Shown: positions 9,796-19,211 of the stretch, one piece after another
Position numbering within the stretch: position 1 is the first letter of the stretch
How the letters are laid out: every line of letters begins with the position of its first letter
DNA from: Planctomycetota bacterium
GTDB lineage: Bacteria; Planctomycetota; Phycisphaerae; Sedimentisphaerales; Anaerobacaceae
Assembly (NCBI GenBank): GCA_014384025.1
Contig: JACNGQ010000188.1
Span: forward strand, 1-64,000
DNA length: 64,000 bases
Direction of reading: 5' to 3'
Notes under the pieces: generated by a model
What the model was told of the DNA's origin: nothing
The model's input: the letters and a program-made list of their open reading frames with translations, nothing else
Databases searched by the model: none
Program-made: the position numbers and the translations under genes

Positions 9796-11304
9796 ATGAG
9801 CAATGACTACACAACAATTAACTGTTTATCGAAACACGATGGCAAAGAAGTTAGATTAGCCGGCTGGCTCTACAAGGGCCGTTCGAGCGGCAAGGTTCAA
9901 TTTTTAGTCATTCGGGACGGCACCGGCTTATGCCAGTGTATCGTTGAAAAAAGCAAAGTTCCCGAAGAGCTTTTCACTCAATTAAAACACCTCGGCCAGG
10001 AATCGTCACTGACAGTAACAGGAACAGTCCGCGCAGACGAAAGAAGCCTCGGAGGTTACGAATTAGCGGTAACCAGCGCCAAAATTATCTCGCCCGCCGA
10101 TGGCTATCCTATCACGCCGAAATCGCATGGCATCGATTTTCTGCTCAGGCACCGCCACCTGCATTTTCGCTCGCAGCGGCAGTGGTGCATCGGGAAAATT
10201 CGCCACACGGTCATCGACGCCATCCGAAGATTTTTCAACGACAATGGTTTTATTCTAATAGATACCCCCATCCTCACCGCAACAGCAGGAGAGGAACAGC
10301 AAACACTTTTTGAAGTAGATTATTTCGGCTCGCCGCTGTATCTGAGCCAGACCGGCCAGTTGCATCTCGAATCGGCCGCAATGAGTTTCGGCAAGGTCTA
10401 TTGCTTTGGCCCGACCTTCAGAGCGGAAAAGAGCAAGACACGAAGACATCTTACCGAGTTCTGGATGGTAGAGCCCGAGGTCGCATTCATCGATCTTGAC
10501 GGCATGTTGGAATTGGCGGAAAATTTCGTTTCCTTCATCGTCGCCTGCGTCCTGCAAAACAACAAAAGTGAGCTTGAAGCCCTGGCCGCCGACATTGCTT
10601 CACTTGAAAAAATCAAACCGCCTTTTTACAGATTAACTTACACCGAGTCTGTTGACATCCTGACAAGTCAAAAAACCGTAGATTTTCTCGCCGCGCAGTT
10701 AAAAGAATTCCAAAACCAAAAGCAGCAATACGAAACAAAAATCACCGAGCTTGAAACACAGCAGGCCGGCCAGATAAAGCAGTGGCAGAAAGATAAAATC
10801 GCCGCTGAGCTTATTGAATTGCGCACCGTCCTTGCCGAGACGAATACGAAAATCGAAAACAATCCCAAACACGCCGCCCTGGCCGCGGAATTTAAATGGG
10901 GCAAAGACCTCGGCGGCTCCGATGAAACCATCATTTCTCAGATGCACGATAAACCCGTCTTCGTGACCCACTATCCTAAAGAGGCCAAGGCCTTTTATAT
11001 GAAAGCCGACAGGGAAAATGAAAAGGTGGTCTTGAATTTCGATTTACTCGCCCCCGCCGGCTTCGGCGAAATCATCGGCGGCTCGATGAGAGAAGATGAC
11101 TACGACCTGCTTGTCGCGAGAATCAACAATCAGGGCCTGAAAGTTGAAGATTACGACTGGTACCTGGATTTGCGAAGATACGGCTCGGTCCCGCACGGCG
11201 GCTTCGGACTCGGTGTCGAAAGAACAATCGCATGGCTCACCGACCAAAAACACATCCGCCAGTGCATCCCCTTCCCAAGGATGATGGACAAAGTTTACAT
11301 CTGA
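9796..11304 (+). CDS. asnS: Asparaginyl-tRNA synthetase with coiled-coil-like insertion
   Basis: OB-fold N-terminus, FRAEKSKTRRHLTEFWMVEPE, GFGLGVERTIAWL motif 3. Confidence 0.93.
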   Translation: MSNDYTTINCLSKHDGKEVRLAGWLYKGRSSGKVQFLVIRDGTGLCQCIVEKSKVPEELFTQLKHLGQESSLTVTGTVRADERSLGGYELAVTSAKIISPADGYPITPKSHGIDFLLRHRHLHFRSQRQWCIGKIRHTVIDAIRRFFNDNGFILIDTPILTATAGEEQQTLFEVDYFGSPLYLSQTGQLHLESAAMSFGKVYCFGPTFRAEKSKTRRHLTEFWMVEPEVAFIDLDGMLELAENFVSFIVACVLQNNKSELEALAADIASLEKIKPPFYRLTYTESVDILTSQKTVDFLAAQLKEFQNQKQQYETKITELETQQAGQIKQWQKDKIAAELIELRTVLAETNTKIENNPKHAALAAEFKWGKDLGGSDETIISQMHDKPVFVTHYPKEAKAFYMKADRENEKVVLNFDLLAPAGFGEIIGGSMREDDYDLLVARINNQGLKVEDYDWYLDLRRYGSVPHGGFGLGVERTIAWLTDQKHIRQCIPFPRMMDKVYI

Positions 11305-11351
11305 CGGCGATGTTTCATAAAGAAAGAGTAATCCCAACAATATACAAAAAA

Positions 11352-11383
11352 CGGGGCGTCTGATACGCATATCAAACGCCCCG
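11352..11383. terminator. Hairpin between convergent genes
   Basis: CGGGGCGT...ACGCCCCG perfect 8-bp stem with inner TGAT/ATCA, between asnS(+) and dockerin gene(-). Confidence 0.7.
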
Positions 11384-11415
11384 CTAAGCTCAAATATAAT
11401 CTATAGTGATTTTAA

Positions 11416-12915
11416 TCAATCGACCGTTGACCACTCGTCAGTCAGCGTATTATCCTGAAGCCAGTTTTCCTCCAGCAATGCCATATCGGTTTCATCAACC
11501 TTACAGTCACCATTGAGGTCCCCCACCAGCGGCTCATAGTCCGGCAGTGACTGGGCCGCCTGGCAACTGTCGCTATATACGTTTATCGTCACCGTGTCCG
11601 AGCCGCTGTATTCGCCGTCGGAAGCATCCAGTTGCAGGACATACTCACCCAAAGCCGACAGGGTGATACCCGTATCCTCAGCGGTCGCCGTTTCTATAAC
11701 AGCGTCCCCTTCATTCGGCTCGCTAATCACCGTCCACTGCACAGTGTAAGGACTTATCGCACCGTCGTCGATAACGGTCGCATCCAGATTCCCGATCCTT
11801 ACGCCATCCGCCAGCCATGTCACTACATCTGCCCCGGCGTTTACTTGTGGAGGCATATTATCTGCGACAAAGCTGAAGATAGGACCATAAACCGGATCAT
11901 TATCACTGCCGGTATAAGAATCGATCGCCCAATAGTAACGCGTCTTTGGTTTCGTCTGAACGGCAATAGAAGTCACGCTCTGGTTGCTGACGACCCTCAT
12001 AGCATCCGGGTTGGTAAATTGTTCCAGCATTTGCAGGTCGTCCGTAAAGTAAACGTCAACAGATACCGGCTGACCCGGCACACTCGGTTCAGGCAAAGTC
12101 CAGCTCAACTCCAGAGCTCCTCCTGATGCACTGCCGTTATCTGTCGGCAATGGTTTAAGTGGATGAACACCACGTACCTCTATCATACCGGATGTTTCGG
12201 CCGGACCAACAACAATCTCGCCCGCTCCGCCGTAGGCCTTGATAACTCCGTTGTCAATAGCCCAGTTGATTTGGTTATTATTTCCCGTCGTATCAGGAAC
12301 TATCATGGCGCCGCCCAGGAAATCTATGCTGTGCTCGGCTGTCGCCAGATCTAGATGCAGACCAGTGCTCCCGAGGAGGTTCAGTGTTCCACCTTCCAGC
12401 TCGACAACTCCATTACCACCAGGCTCCTGACCGACCCCGAAGGTTTGAGTGTGTATGTTGACAGTCCCGCCTTCATATATAGTCAGAAATCCTTCGCCCC
12501 TGAAGCCCACATACATACGCACACTGGAATTCAGCACCCCGCCGTCATACACCTCTATGCGACCGGCATTATCATCTATATCGCCTGCTTGATAACCTAA
12601 TATGAACCAATCGGTGACCGTCAGGTTTCCCCCATCGACTATTTTCAATGGGCCTCCGCCTAAGTCTATCTGCCACGCCCCGGCATCCGGAATATCAACT
12701 ATACATTCACTCGGACCGTTGAAAAAAGCCTTAATAGTGGCCGAGGGTAATGTCGAACCCGACCAATTAGAAGCTTCGCTCCATAAGCCGCTTTTCGGCG
12801 CCGCCCAATTTGTTGACGATTGGGCCAAAGTCACCCCGGCCAAACAAAAAACAATAACCGCACACAATACAATTCGAGTTCTCATTACATGTTCTCCTTC
12901 TAAATAAGGTTTCAA
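11416..12915 (-). CDS. Secreted beta-repeat protein with C-terminal dockerin type I-like module
   Basis: Signal peptide; NWSGSTLP / GYQAG.. repeats; PKD-like region; GDLNGDCKVDETDMALLEENWL. Confidence 0.75.
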   Translation of the reverse strand: MKPYLEGEHVMRTRIVLCAVIVFCLAGVTLAQSSTNWAAPKSGLWSEASNWSGSTLPSATIKAFFNGPSECIVDIPDAGAWQIDLGGGPLKIVDGGNLTVTDWFILGYQAGDIDDNAGRIEVYDGGVLNSSVRMYVGFRGEGFLTIYEGGTVNIHTQTFGVGQEPGGNGVVELEGGTLNLLGSTGLHLDLATAEHSIDFLGGAMIVPDTTGNNNQINWAIDNGVIKAYGGAGEIVVGPAETSGMIEVRGVHPLKPLPTDNGSASGGALELSWTLPEPSVPGQPVSVDVYFTDDLQMLEQFTNPDAMRVVSNQSVTSIAVQTKPKTRYYWAIDSYTGSDNDPVYGPIFSFVADNMPPQVNAGADVVTWLADGVRIGNLDATVIDDGAISPYTVQWTVISEPNEGDAVIETATAEDTGITLSALGEYVLQLDASDGEYSGSDTVTINVYSDSCQAAQSLPDYEPLVGDLNGDCKVDETDMALLEENWLQDNTLTDEWSTVD

Positions 12916-13318
12916 TAATAACGAATTAACTTTGTCTGCATATCAAAAGACCTTTGGCCTCAAATACCGCACCAAAGCACTGATAAACACTGCCTCCTCA
13001 GGCTGGATTACTCCTCAACTAACGTGAAAGTCCAAAATTTCATCAACCCGGAAAAACAGGATATTGTAACTTTCCTTCTTTATTTATACCAAATCAGCTA
13101 TATCATCGTCAAGGCATTTTATTCGAAATCAACCGGGAGCTTATATAAAAAACATTGGCACAATCGCCGACTTTCTTATACAGTATTAGCCATGAGCTTA
13201 TCCGGATAACCGGATGCAATAGAGCCGGTTGTTTGGTTAGGCTCTAAATCTGCGTGATTGTTTAATGTTCTCCCCCGAAGCGGGAGCAGTTTGAATAATG
13301 TTTATCAGGAGGTGAATT

Positions 13319-14290
13319 ATGAGAAAGTCAATTTTTGGTTCGATAACTCCAACGCTGACAGTACTGGTAATGATGACAGTTGCCTTTGCTGCTCTGGCTG
13401 CCGCATCAGGCTCAGGCTCTCCGCTGGGCAGTGAGCGTGCCAGGGCTGCCAAATCCGACAACGATGGCAAGCTACGCATCATCGCCTTCGGTGCCCACCC
13501 GGACGACTGCGAGATTAGGGCCGGAGGCGTAGCCGCCATGTGGGCCGCTCAGGGCCATCACGTAAAATTCGTCTCCACCACCAACGGCGACATCGGCCAC
13601 TGGAAAGAGGCCGGCGGCCCCTTGGCTCAGCGCCGCACTCGCGAAGTACAGGAAGCCGCCAAGATATTAAACATCGAAACAGAAGTACTCGACAACCATG
13701 ATGGCGAGCTTATGCCCACACTCGAAAACCGAAAGGAATTTGTAAAGCTAATCCGGGAATGGAAAGCCGATATCGTCCTTGGCCCTCGAACCAACGACTA
13801 CCATCCCGACCACCGTTACACGGGAGTCCTTGTTCAGGATGCCGCCTATATGGTAATCTGTCCGTTCATCTGCCCCGATGTCCCGCACCTGAAAACCAAT
13901 CCGGTTTTCCTGTACTTCTCCGACCGCTTCCAGAAACCCAATCCCTTCGAGCCGAGCCTGGTCGTTTCTATAGACGACGTAATTGAAAAGAAGCTCGATG
14001 CAATGGTTGCTCTCGAATCGCAGTTTGTCGAAGGCGGCGTATCCGGCAACGAGTCAATGGTACCAAAAAACGATAGAGAACGGGCCGCCGCTCACAAAAG
14101 GGTTCGCGAGAGTTTTCGCCGCCGCTTTGAATCTACCGCCAACCAGTACCGCGAAAAGCTGATAGAGTTCTACGGCGAAGAGAAAGGCAAAAAAGTACGC
14201 TGTGCCGAGGCCTTCGAGGTCTGTGAGTACGGCCGCCGACCATCAGAAAGCGACCTTAATAAAAAGCTCTTCCCATTCTTCGAACGATAA
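13319..14290 (+). CDS. PIG-L family deacetylase, secreted
   Basis: FGAHPDDCEIRAGG, GPRTNDYHPDHRYTG. Confidence 0.92.
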   Translation: MRKSIFGSITPTLTVLVMMTVAFAALAAASGSGSPLGSERARAAKSDNDGKLRIIAFGAHPDDCEIRAGGVAAMWAAQGHHVKFVSTTNGDIGHWKEAGGPLAQRRTREVQEAAKILNIETEVLDNHDGELMPTLENRKEFVKLIREWKADIVLGPRTNDYHPDHRYTGVLVQDAAYMVICPFICPDVPHLKTNPVFLYFSDRFQKPNPFEPSLVVSIDDVIEKKLDAMVALESQFVEGGVSGNESMVPKNDRERAAAHKRVRESFRRRFESTANQYREKLIEFYGEEKGKKVRCAEAFEVCEYGRRPSESDLNKKLFPFFER

Positions 14291-14408
14291 GAAGATAGAC
14301 AGTCACCTGTATTAAATGTGTTGAGATGAGATAATGGCAGGATAAAATCAGCCGTGTAGAGTGTGCAATAATACTTCTCTGCCTAAAGGCAGTTTGCACA
14401 TGCAGAAG

Positions 14409-14861
14409 TCATCTTTTTCGTCCTGAAGCTTCACGAAGAGCCTTTAGAAATCCTTCACGAACTTCCTGGCCTAGAGACTCTGCCTTATGGACATCTTCCC
14501 ACGCTTTGTCATGTTCTTTTTTGACGAAGTAGATCAGCGCTCGCTCGGCGTAGGCAACAGAAAATCGTTTTGGGTCTATCTCAATGGCCCTGGTGTAGTC
14601 TGCGATGACCTTGTCATATTCTTTTTTACGATGATACCCCATCGCCCGATAGTAGTAGGCCATCCCAAACCTTGGATTCTTCTTAATGGCCTTGGTGAAG
14701 TCTGAGATTGCACGGTCGTTTTCGCCTTTTTCGAAACGGGCCATCCCCCGATTATAATAGTCTTTGGCCTCCTTACAACCACACACACCGGCGGTAATCA
14801 TTGTTCCAATCAAGGCAACTAAAACAACTTTTATTACACCTCTGTTCATTCTGGTAAACAT
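14409..14861 (-). CDS. TPR-repeat lipoprotein-like protein (copy 1)
   Basis: KDYYNRGMARFEKGENDRAISDFTKAIKKNPRFGMAYYYRAMGYHRKKEYDKVI.. TPRs; VCGCKEAK lipobox-like. Confidence 0.8.
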   Translation of the reverse strand: MFTRMNRGVIKVVLVALIGTMITAGVCGCKEAKDYYNRGMARFEKGENDRAISDFTKAIKKNPRFGMAYYYRAMGYHRKKEYDKVIADYTRAIEIDPKRFSVAYAERALIYFVKKEHDKAWEDVHKAESLGQEVREGFLKALREASGRKR

Positions 14862-14942
14862 ACCATCTTCAGCCGAATTGTATATGTATTTTTGTTATCG
14901 TTGTTCTCTCCCATGTAAGACTCCGCCGCTGGCAGGGTATAT

Positions 14943-15572
14943 CTATTTGCCGTCTTCCCCGCCGTATTGCTCCAAAACGGTGATCTCGCCGGTGTTGTCA
15001 TCGACCTCCACCCGCGCCTTGGAACCGTCGCCTACATACCAGCTCTGGCCTTCTTCGGTGATATACATATTGTAGCCGTCGCCCATGGGTATTGGCTGGG
15101 GTGCTCCGGACTTGCCGCCGCCGACATCGACAACGGTCATCTCGCCCGTGGTCTCATTGATCTGCACCTGCATCTTGGTGGTCTTGCCGTCGGGTCCTTC
15201 ACTGACATACCAAAGCTTGCCCTCTCCGGTGATATAGAGATTCTCGTTGTCGCCCATGGATATTTTTTGGAGGCCTTTCGAGCCTTTGGCCTTGGCGTAG
15301 TCGCCCTTAGACGGTTTGGCCTCGGAGTAATCTTCTAAAGGCACTTCCTCGGTCGAATCCAATGCGTCGGCGTACTGTGCATCAGGTTCGGTAACGATCG
15401 CGTCTAATTCGGCCAGGAGACGGTCATGTTCGGTCTCTACGATAACGGGACTTTCGATGGTCCCGGCCCGGTTGTCGCTGAAGTGGATAATATGACGGAT
15501 ACCGAGAGACACAACGGTTACTAAGGCCAGAATTAACGCCCCGATTACCAGTTGTTTGGTTATTGGCTTCAT
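14943..15572 (-). CDS. Membrane-anchored hypothetical protein with two internal repeats
   Basis: N-terminal TM; repeats MGDNENLYITGEGKLWYVSEG and MGDGYNMYITEEGQSWYVGDG. Confidence 0.6.
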   Translation of the reverse strand: MKPITKQLVIGALILALVTVVSLGIRHIIHFSDNRAGTIESPVIVETEHDRLLAELDAIVTEPDAQYADALDSTEEVPLEDYSEAKPSKGDYAKAKGSKGLQKISMGDNENLYITGEGKLWYVSEGPDGKTTKMQVQINETTGEMTVVDVGGGKSGAPQPIPMGDGYNMYITEEGQSWYVGDGSKARVEVDDNTGEITVLEQYGGEDGK

Positions 15573-15674
15573 GTTTTACTCCATCGAATATTTCCAACAT
15601 AATATTATATAATTTTTACAGCTAAACTGCCAGCCTCTTTTTCATGTGACGGGTTGAGATTGACTTACCCTAAC

Positions 15675-16001
15675 TCACTTTTTTCTTCCTGAATCTTTTC
15701 GAAGAATCTCAAGAAACCGAACTTCCTGACCCAGAGACTGGGCCTTATGGACATCCTCCCACGCCTGGTCATATTCTTTTTTACGATGGTAAGTCATCGC
15801 CCGATAGTAGTAAGCCATACCATACCCCGGCCTCTTCTTAATGGCCTTGGTGAAGTCTGAGATTGCACCGTCAGTTTCGCCTTTCTCGAAACGGGCCACC
15901 CCCCGATTGTAATAGTCTTTGGCCTCCTTACAACCACACACACCTATGACAATTATTGTTCCAATCAAAGCAACTATTGTTACCGGGTGTTTAGTTTTCA
16001 T
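15675..16001 (-). CDS. TPR-repeat protein (copy 2, one TPR shorter)
   Basis: Near-identical to 14409..14861 but lacking one TPR. Confidence 0.75.
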   Translation of the reverse strand: MKTKHPVTIVALIGTIIVIGVCGCKEAKDYYNRGVARFEKGETDGAISDFTKAIKKRPGYGMAYYYRAMTYHRKKEYDQAWEDVHKAQSLGQEVRFLEILRKDSGRKK

Positions 16002-16111
16002 TACTATCTCCTTTTCTAAAGGCAGAAGTCCATCCTTAGCTACTTTGATCTTCTTGCCAACGGCATCTTAAAAAATAACGTCAGCACGACTCTTTCATAA
16101 AAAATGTTTAA

Positions 16112-16143
16112 GGACCCAGTCACGGGTGCAACAGGGTCCTTAG
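16112..16143. terminator. Hairpin AAGGACCC...GGGTCCTT
   Basis: Perfect 8-bp inverted repeat in intergenic region. Confidence 0.55.
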
Positions 16144-16164
16144 TTTGTATCTAACTGTTTACCA

Positions 16165-17593
16165 TCATCGGCCGATGCGTTTCTTATAGTCCTCGAGTTT
16201 CTCTCCGGCTTCCTCGCGAGTCATCTTGCCTTCTCTGACTGCCGCTTTGATACGACGTTCAAAGCCTTCATACGCTCTTTGTTTGTCGTCATCACTCTGT
16301 GGCTCTCCGCGGCCAACGTCCATTCTTTCCTTGATCGCTTTCACGGCGCCTTCGTACCTCTTGGTCGCGTCTTCTTTACTGAATCTTACCGGCCTCGACA
16401 AGTTCACCGAGTTCCTTCTTTACCTTCATCAGATAGGCCTCCGCTCTGTCCGCGCCCTGGTCCTTCCTGGCACCGCCTGCTTTCTTGAGGGCTTCCAGCA
16501 TTAGTCCGGCCTGTTCCAGCGAGAGTTCTCCATTGCTGACAGCTTTACCGAGCCGCTTTTCAACTGCTTTGTAGTCCTGGGCGGATGCTATGCCAAGTGG
16601 TAGTACGACCATGGCGCATAGCAGGACACATATCTGCAGCCAGCGTGAGTTCGATTGATTTGATTTATTTGATACGATCATCTTGAATCTCCTTTCAAGA
16701 AATCCGCCGCTGTTGATTTCGCTTGCCATCGACGGAGGGCGGAGAACCGGGCGAGCAAGAAACTCTACTGCTGGTAACAGAGAGTCAGCATAAAATTTAG
16801 GTTTAGCATTCAGGCAGGATATCACCAGGTCATCACAACAGATCTCCTCCATAGCGCGCAGGTTACGCTGTGCCCACCACACCACAGGATTCCTCCAGAA
16901 CATGACGCAGGCCAGCCACTCAAGCCATCGCACCATGTAGTCTCATCGACGTACGTGCGCCATCTCGTGTGCCAGAACCCATTGCCACTCGTGAGCATCC
17001 ATTTGATCGAGCAATGCAGTTGGAATAACTATTTGCACTTTTCCGCCAGCCCACCATACCATCGGCGAAATACGAGCGCACGTCGTGCAAATTATCGGGA
17101 TGGCCTTTAGCCCTAATCGACGGGCAATCTTTTCTGCTTCAGTTTGCTACTGCTGTGGTGCAACATCAGATTCCGCCGTCAACATGCGGCTAAAGCGACA
17201 AACCCTGACCATCGAAAAGCTAAATACAACCACGCTTCCCAACAGCCAGATTGGCGGTAACCAGACTCTTGCGTGATACCATATAGTAATATCGAATTTT
17301 GATGACACCGAAGTATATGGTCGTTCATCAATATTGAGCTGGTGGCTGTTAGAAAGCAGCGCTCCTGCTCTTAAATTTTTATTGGACGCAACAGCCGTTT
17401 CACCCTGTGATGGAATCGTGACAATAGGAATCTTGACAATTGGCGGCGTCACCAACTTTATGAAGACAAGCAGCCATAGTATATAGGCAAGGTGAGGACG
17501 CCTGGCTTTTGCTCCCACTAGCATCGCCACGATACTTAAGGCAAGTGATAAAAACGCATTGCTTAGCCCCATCTGAAAAAGGAAATCAGTCAT
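16165..17593 (-). pseudogene. BlaR1/MecR1-like M56 peptidase with two in-frame stops and one frameshift
   Basis: One minus-strand frame through TAG at 17147-17149 and TGA at 16943-16945 contains LAHEMAHVRR*DYMVRWLEWLACVMFWRNPVVWWAQRNLRAMEEICCD; then GKIQ* vs (V)RFSKEDATKRY frameshift near 16376-16395. Confidence 0.85.
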
Positions 17594-17979
17594 GCTTTAT
17601 CTCCCTCATCAACCTGCCCGTCAAGAATCGCCCGGATACGGTTAATCTCTTTACGAGAGATCTTTTTCTCCTCGACAAGATGCGTAATCAGCGGCGCGAA
17701 CGAACCTGCTGTCAGCTTGTCCGCGAGCGATTCTAACTGCTGCCCCGCGTAAGTCTGGCGTGAGATTGCAGCCGAGAACAAATGGACGAACAAACTGCGG
17801 TCACGCTCGACATACCCTTTATCTTCCAGACGTTGCAGTAGTCTCTGGACTGTTCCGTGCTGCGCTTTGGTTGTGTCAGGATAGAGTTGCTCGCGTATTT
17901 CGCGGGCAGTCAGACGCTCGTTCTGCCAAAGCAGATCAATGACCGCCAATTCCGCATTAGCCAGTGGTGATTGTTTCAT
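17590..17979 (-). CDS. BlaI/MecI/CopY family transcriptional repressor
   Basis: LANAELAVIDLLWQNERLTAREIREQLYPDTTKAQHGTVQRLLQRLEDKGYV. Confidence 0.9.
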   Translation of the reverse strand: MKQSPLANAELAVIDLLWQNERLTAREIREQLYPDTTKAQHGTVQRLLQRLEDKGYVERDRSLFVHLFSAAISRQTYAGQQLESLADKLTAGSFAPLITHLVEEKKISRKEINRIRAILDGQVDEGDKA

Positions 17980-18189
17980 TTTGTAGCCCTCAATGTTTCA
18001 ATTAAATCACGATATCTTGTCGTAACTCTACGACAAGTTGTCGCAGTTGTCAACAATAAATCTGAAATTTCTATTATTTAACTTATAATGGGACTGTACT
18101 GATTTGTAGTGACAAAATGGAGTTAGGGAGTCACACGAAAATTAGGGTGTTTTTCAGCTCCTGAAAGAGGTGACTTTGCGTCTTTTATG

Positions 18190-18372
18190 TCACTTGTCCA
18201 CGGCTTCTGTTTTTGGCAGTTTTGCTCGCCACTCTTCAGCTTTTTCCGACTTTTCCGAGACTTCATAGAATTCGATTGGATTACGCCATGACTCCAATAT
18301 GTGTGGATGAGTGCCGCCAAGTTTAAGGCGACGGCCTTTGACAGCTTCAACTAATAACGGTTCTGCTTTGAA
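18190..18372 (-). pseudogene. C-terminal TPR remnant resembling planctomycete Ser/Thr kinase-TPR proteins
   Basis: Minus frame reads FKAEPLLVEAVKGRRLKLGGTHPHILESWRNPIEFYEVSEKSEKAEEWRAKLPKTEAVDK*, with TGA immediately upstream and no start. Confidence 0.6.
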
Positions 18373-18393
18373 TCATCTGTTTGTTGTGCAGCT

Positions 18394-19185
18394 TTACTTC
18401 TTAATCGCAGCGGTCAGAATACCTTTCATGGCGGCAGCCTTGACGTGCGAGGGTTGGTCATCGTCCTTTAGCTCTTTGTACATAGCTGCTGCTTCGGATT
18501 TCTTACCGTCGGCCAGCAACTGCTCGGCACAGACCAGGCGGGCGTCGGCTACGGATATCTTCATATTGGCAGATGCCTTTTTCGCGAACTTGCTGAGTTC
18601 CTTGGCCGCAGCCGATGTGCCGATCAGACCCAGCGATTGGGCCGCGGCATTGGCGACTTCAATGTCGGAGTCGCCGAGAAGCTTCGAGATGACCGGGATG
18701 CTCTTCTTGTCGCGACGTACACCCAGCGAACCGATAATGCCCGGCTTGAGCTTGCTGTTGACCTTCGGCAGCGCCTCCCGCATAGCCTTGGTCGCCTTCT
18801 CGCCCGGAATGCGTTCTAGGGCGTAGCGTGCAATGTGCGAGGTCTCCTCGTCGGCTAAAAGAGCGGCGAGGGCCTTGACGGACTGGGCGGCCGTGCCCAC
18901 AACTCTCAGTTTGCGGCACACATAATCCTGTGCGGAGCGTGAGATGCCTCCGGCAAGTACCTCCACCAGGCTCTTTTCCAGTGCCTTACGTGCTGCGGCA
19001 TCGTCATGCGTAGCGATGATAGCTTGGTCGATGGGCTTCAGGGCCTCGCGGTCTGCGCCCCAGTCATAGGTCTTAAGCGTTTCCAATGCTTTCTCTAATG
19101 TGGCCGAATCCGTTTGTGCAACGGCTACGGTAGCTGCACCTGCCGCCAGTGTCATTCCAATAGTCTCTTTAATCGTCATAATCAA
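18394..19185 (-). CDS. HEAT-repeat protein
   Basis: VKALAALLADEETSHIARYALERI, VISKLLGDSDIEVANAAAQSLGLIG. Confidence 0.8.
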   Translation of the reverse strand: MIMTIKETIGMTLAAGAATVAVAQTDSATLEKALETLKTYDWGADREALKPIDQAIIATHDDAAARKALEKSLVEVLAGGISRSAQDYVCRKLRVVGTAAQSVKALAALLADEETSHIARYALERIPGEKATKAMREALPKVNSKLKPGIIGSLGVRRDKKSIPVISKLLGDSDIEVANAAAQSLGLIGTSAAAKELSKFAKKASANMKISVADARLVCAEQLLADGKKSEAAAMYKELKDDDQPSHVKAAAMKGILTAAIKK

Positions 19186-19211
19186 GTCTCCTTGTCGTAA
19201 TCATAGCTTGC

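Noticed and set aside
16943-17149. Programmed read-through or selenocysteine in the M56 gene
   Set aside because: Stops are of two types (TAG, TGA) and a frameshift is also present; pseudogene or sequence error is simpler.
18123-18350. 75-aa ORF MKLSKAVALNLAALIHTYWS..
   Set aside because: Out of frame with the protein-like TPR remnant in the same DNA.
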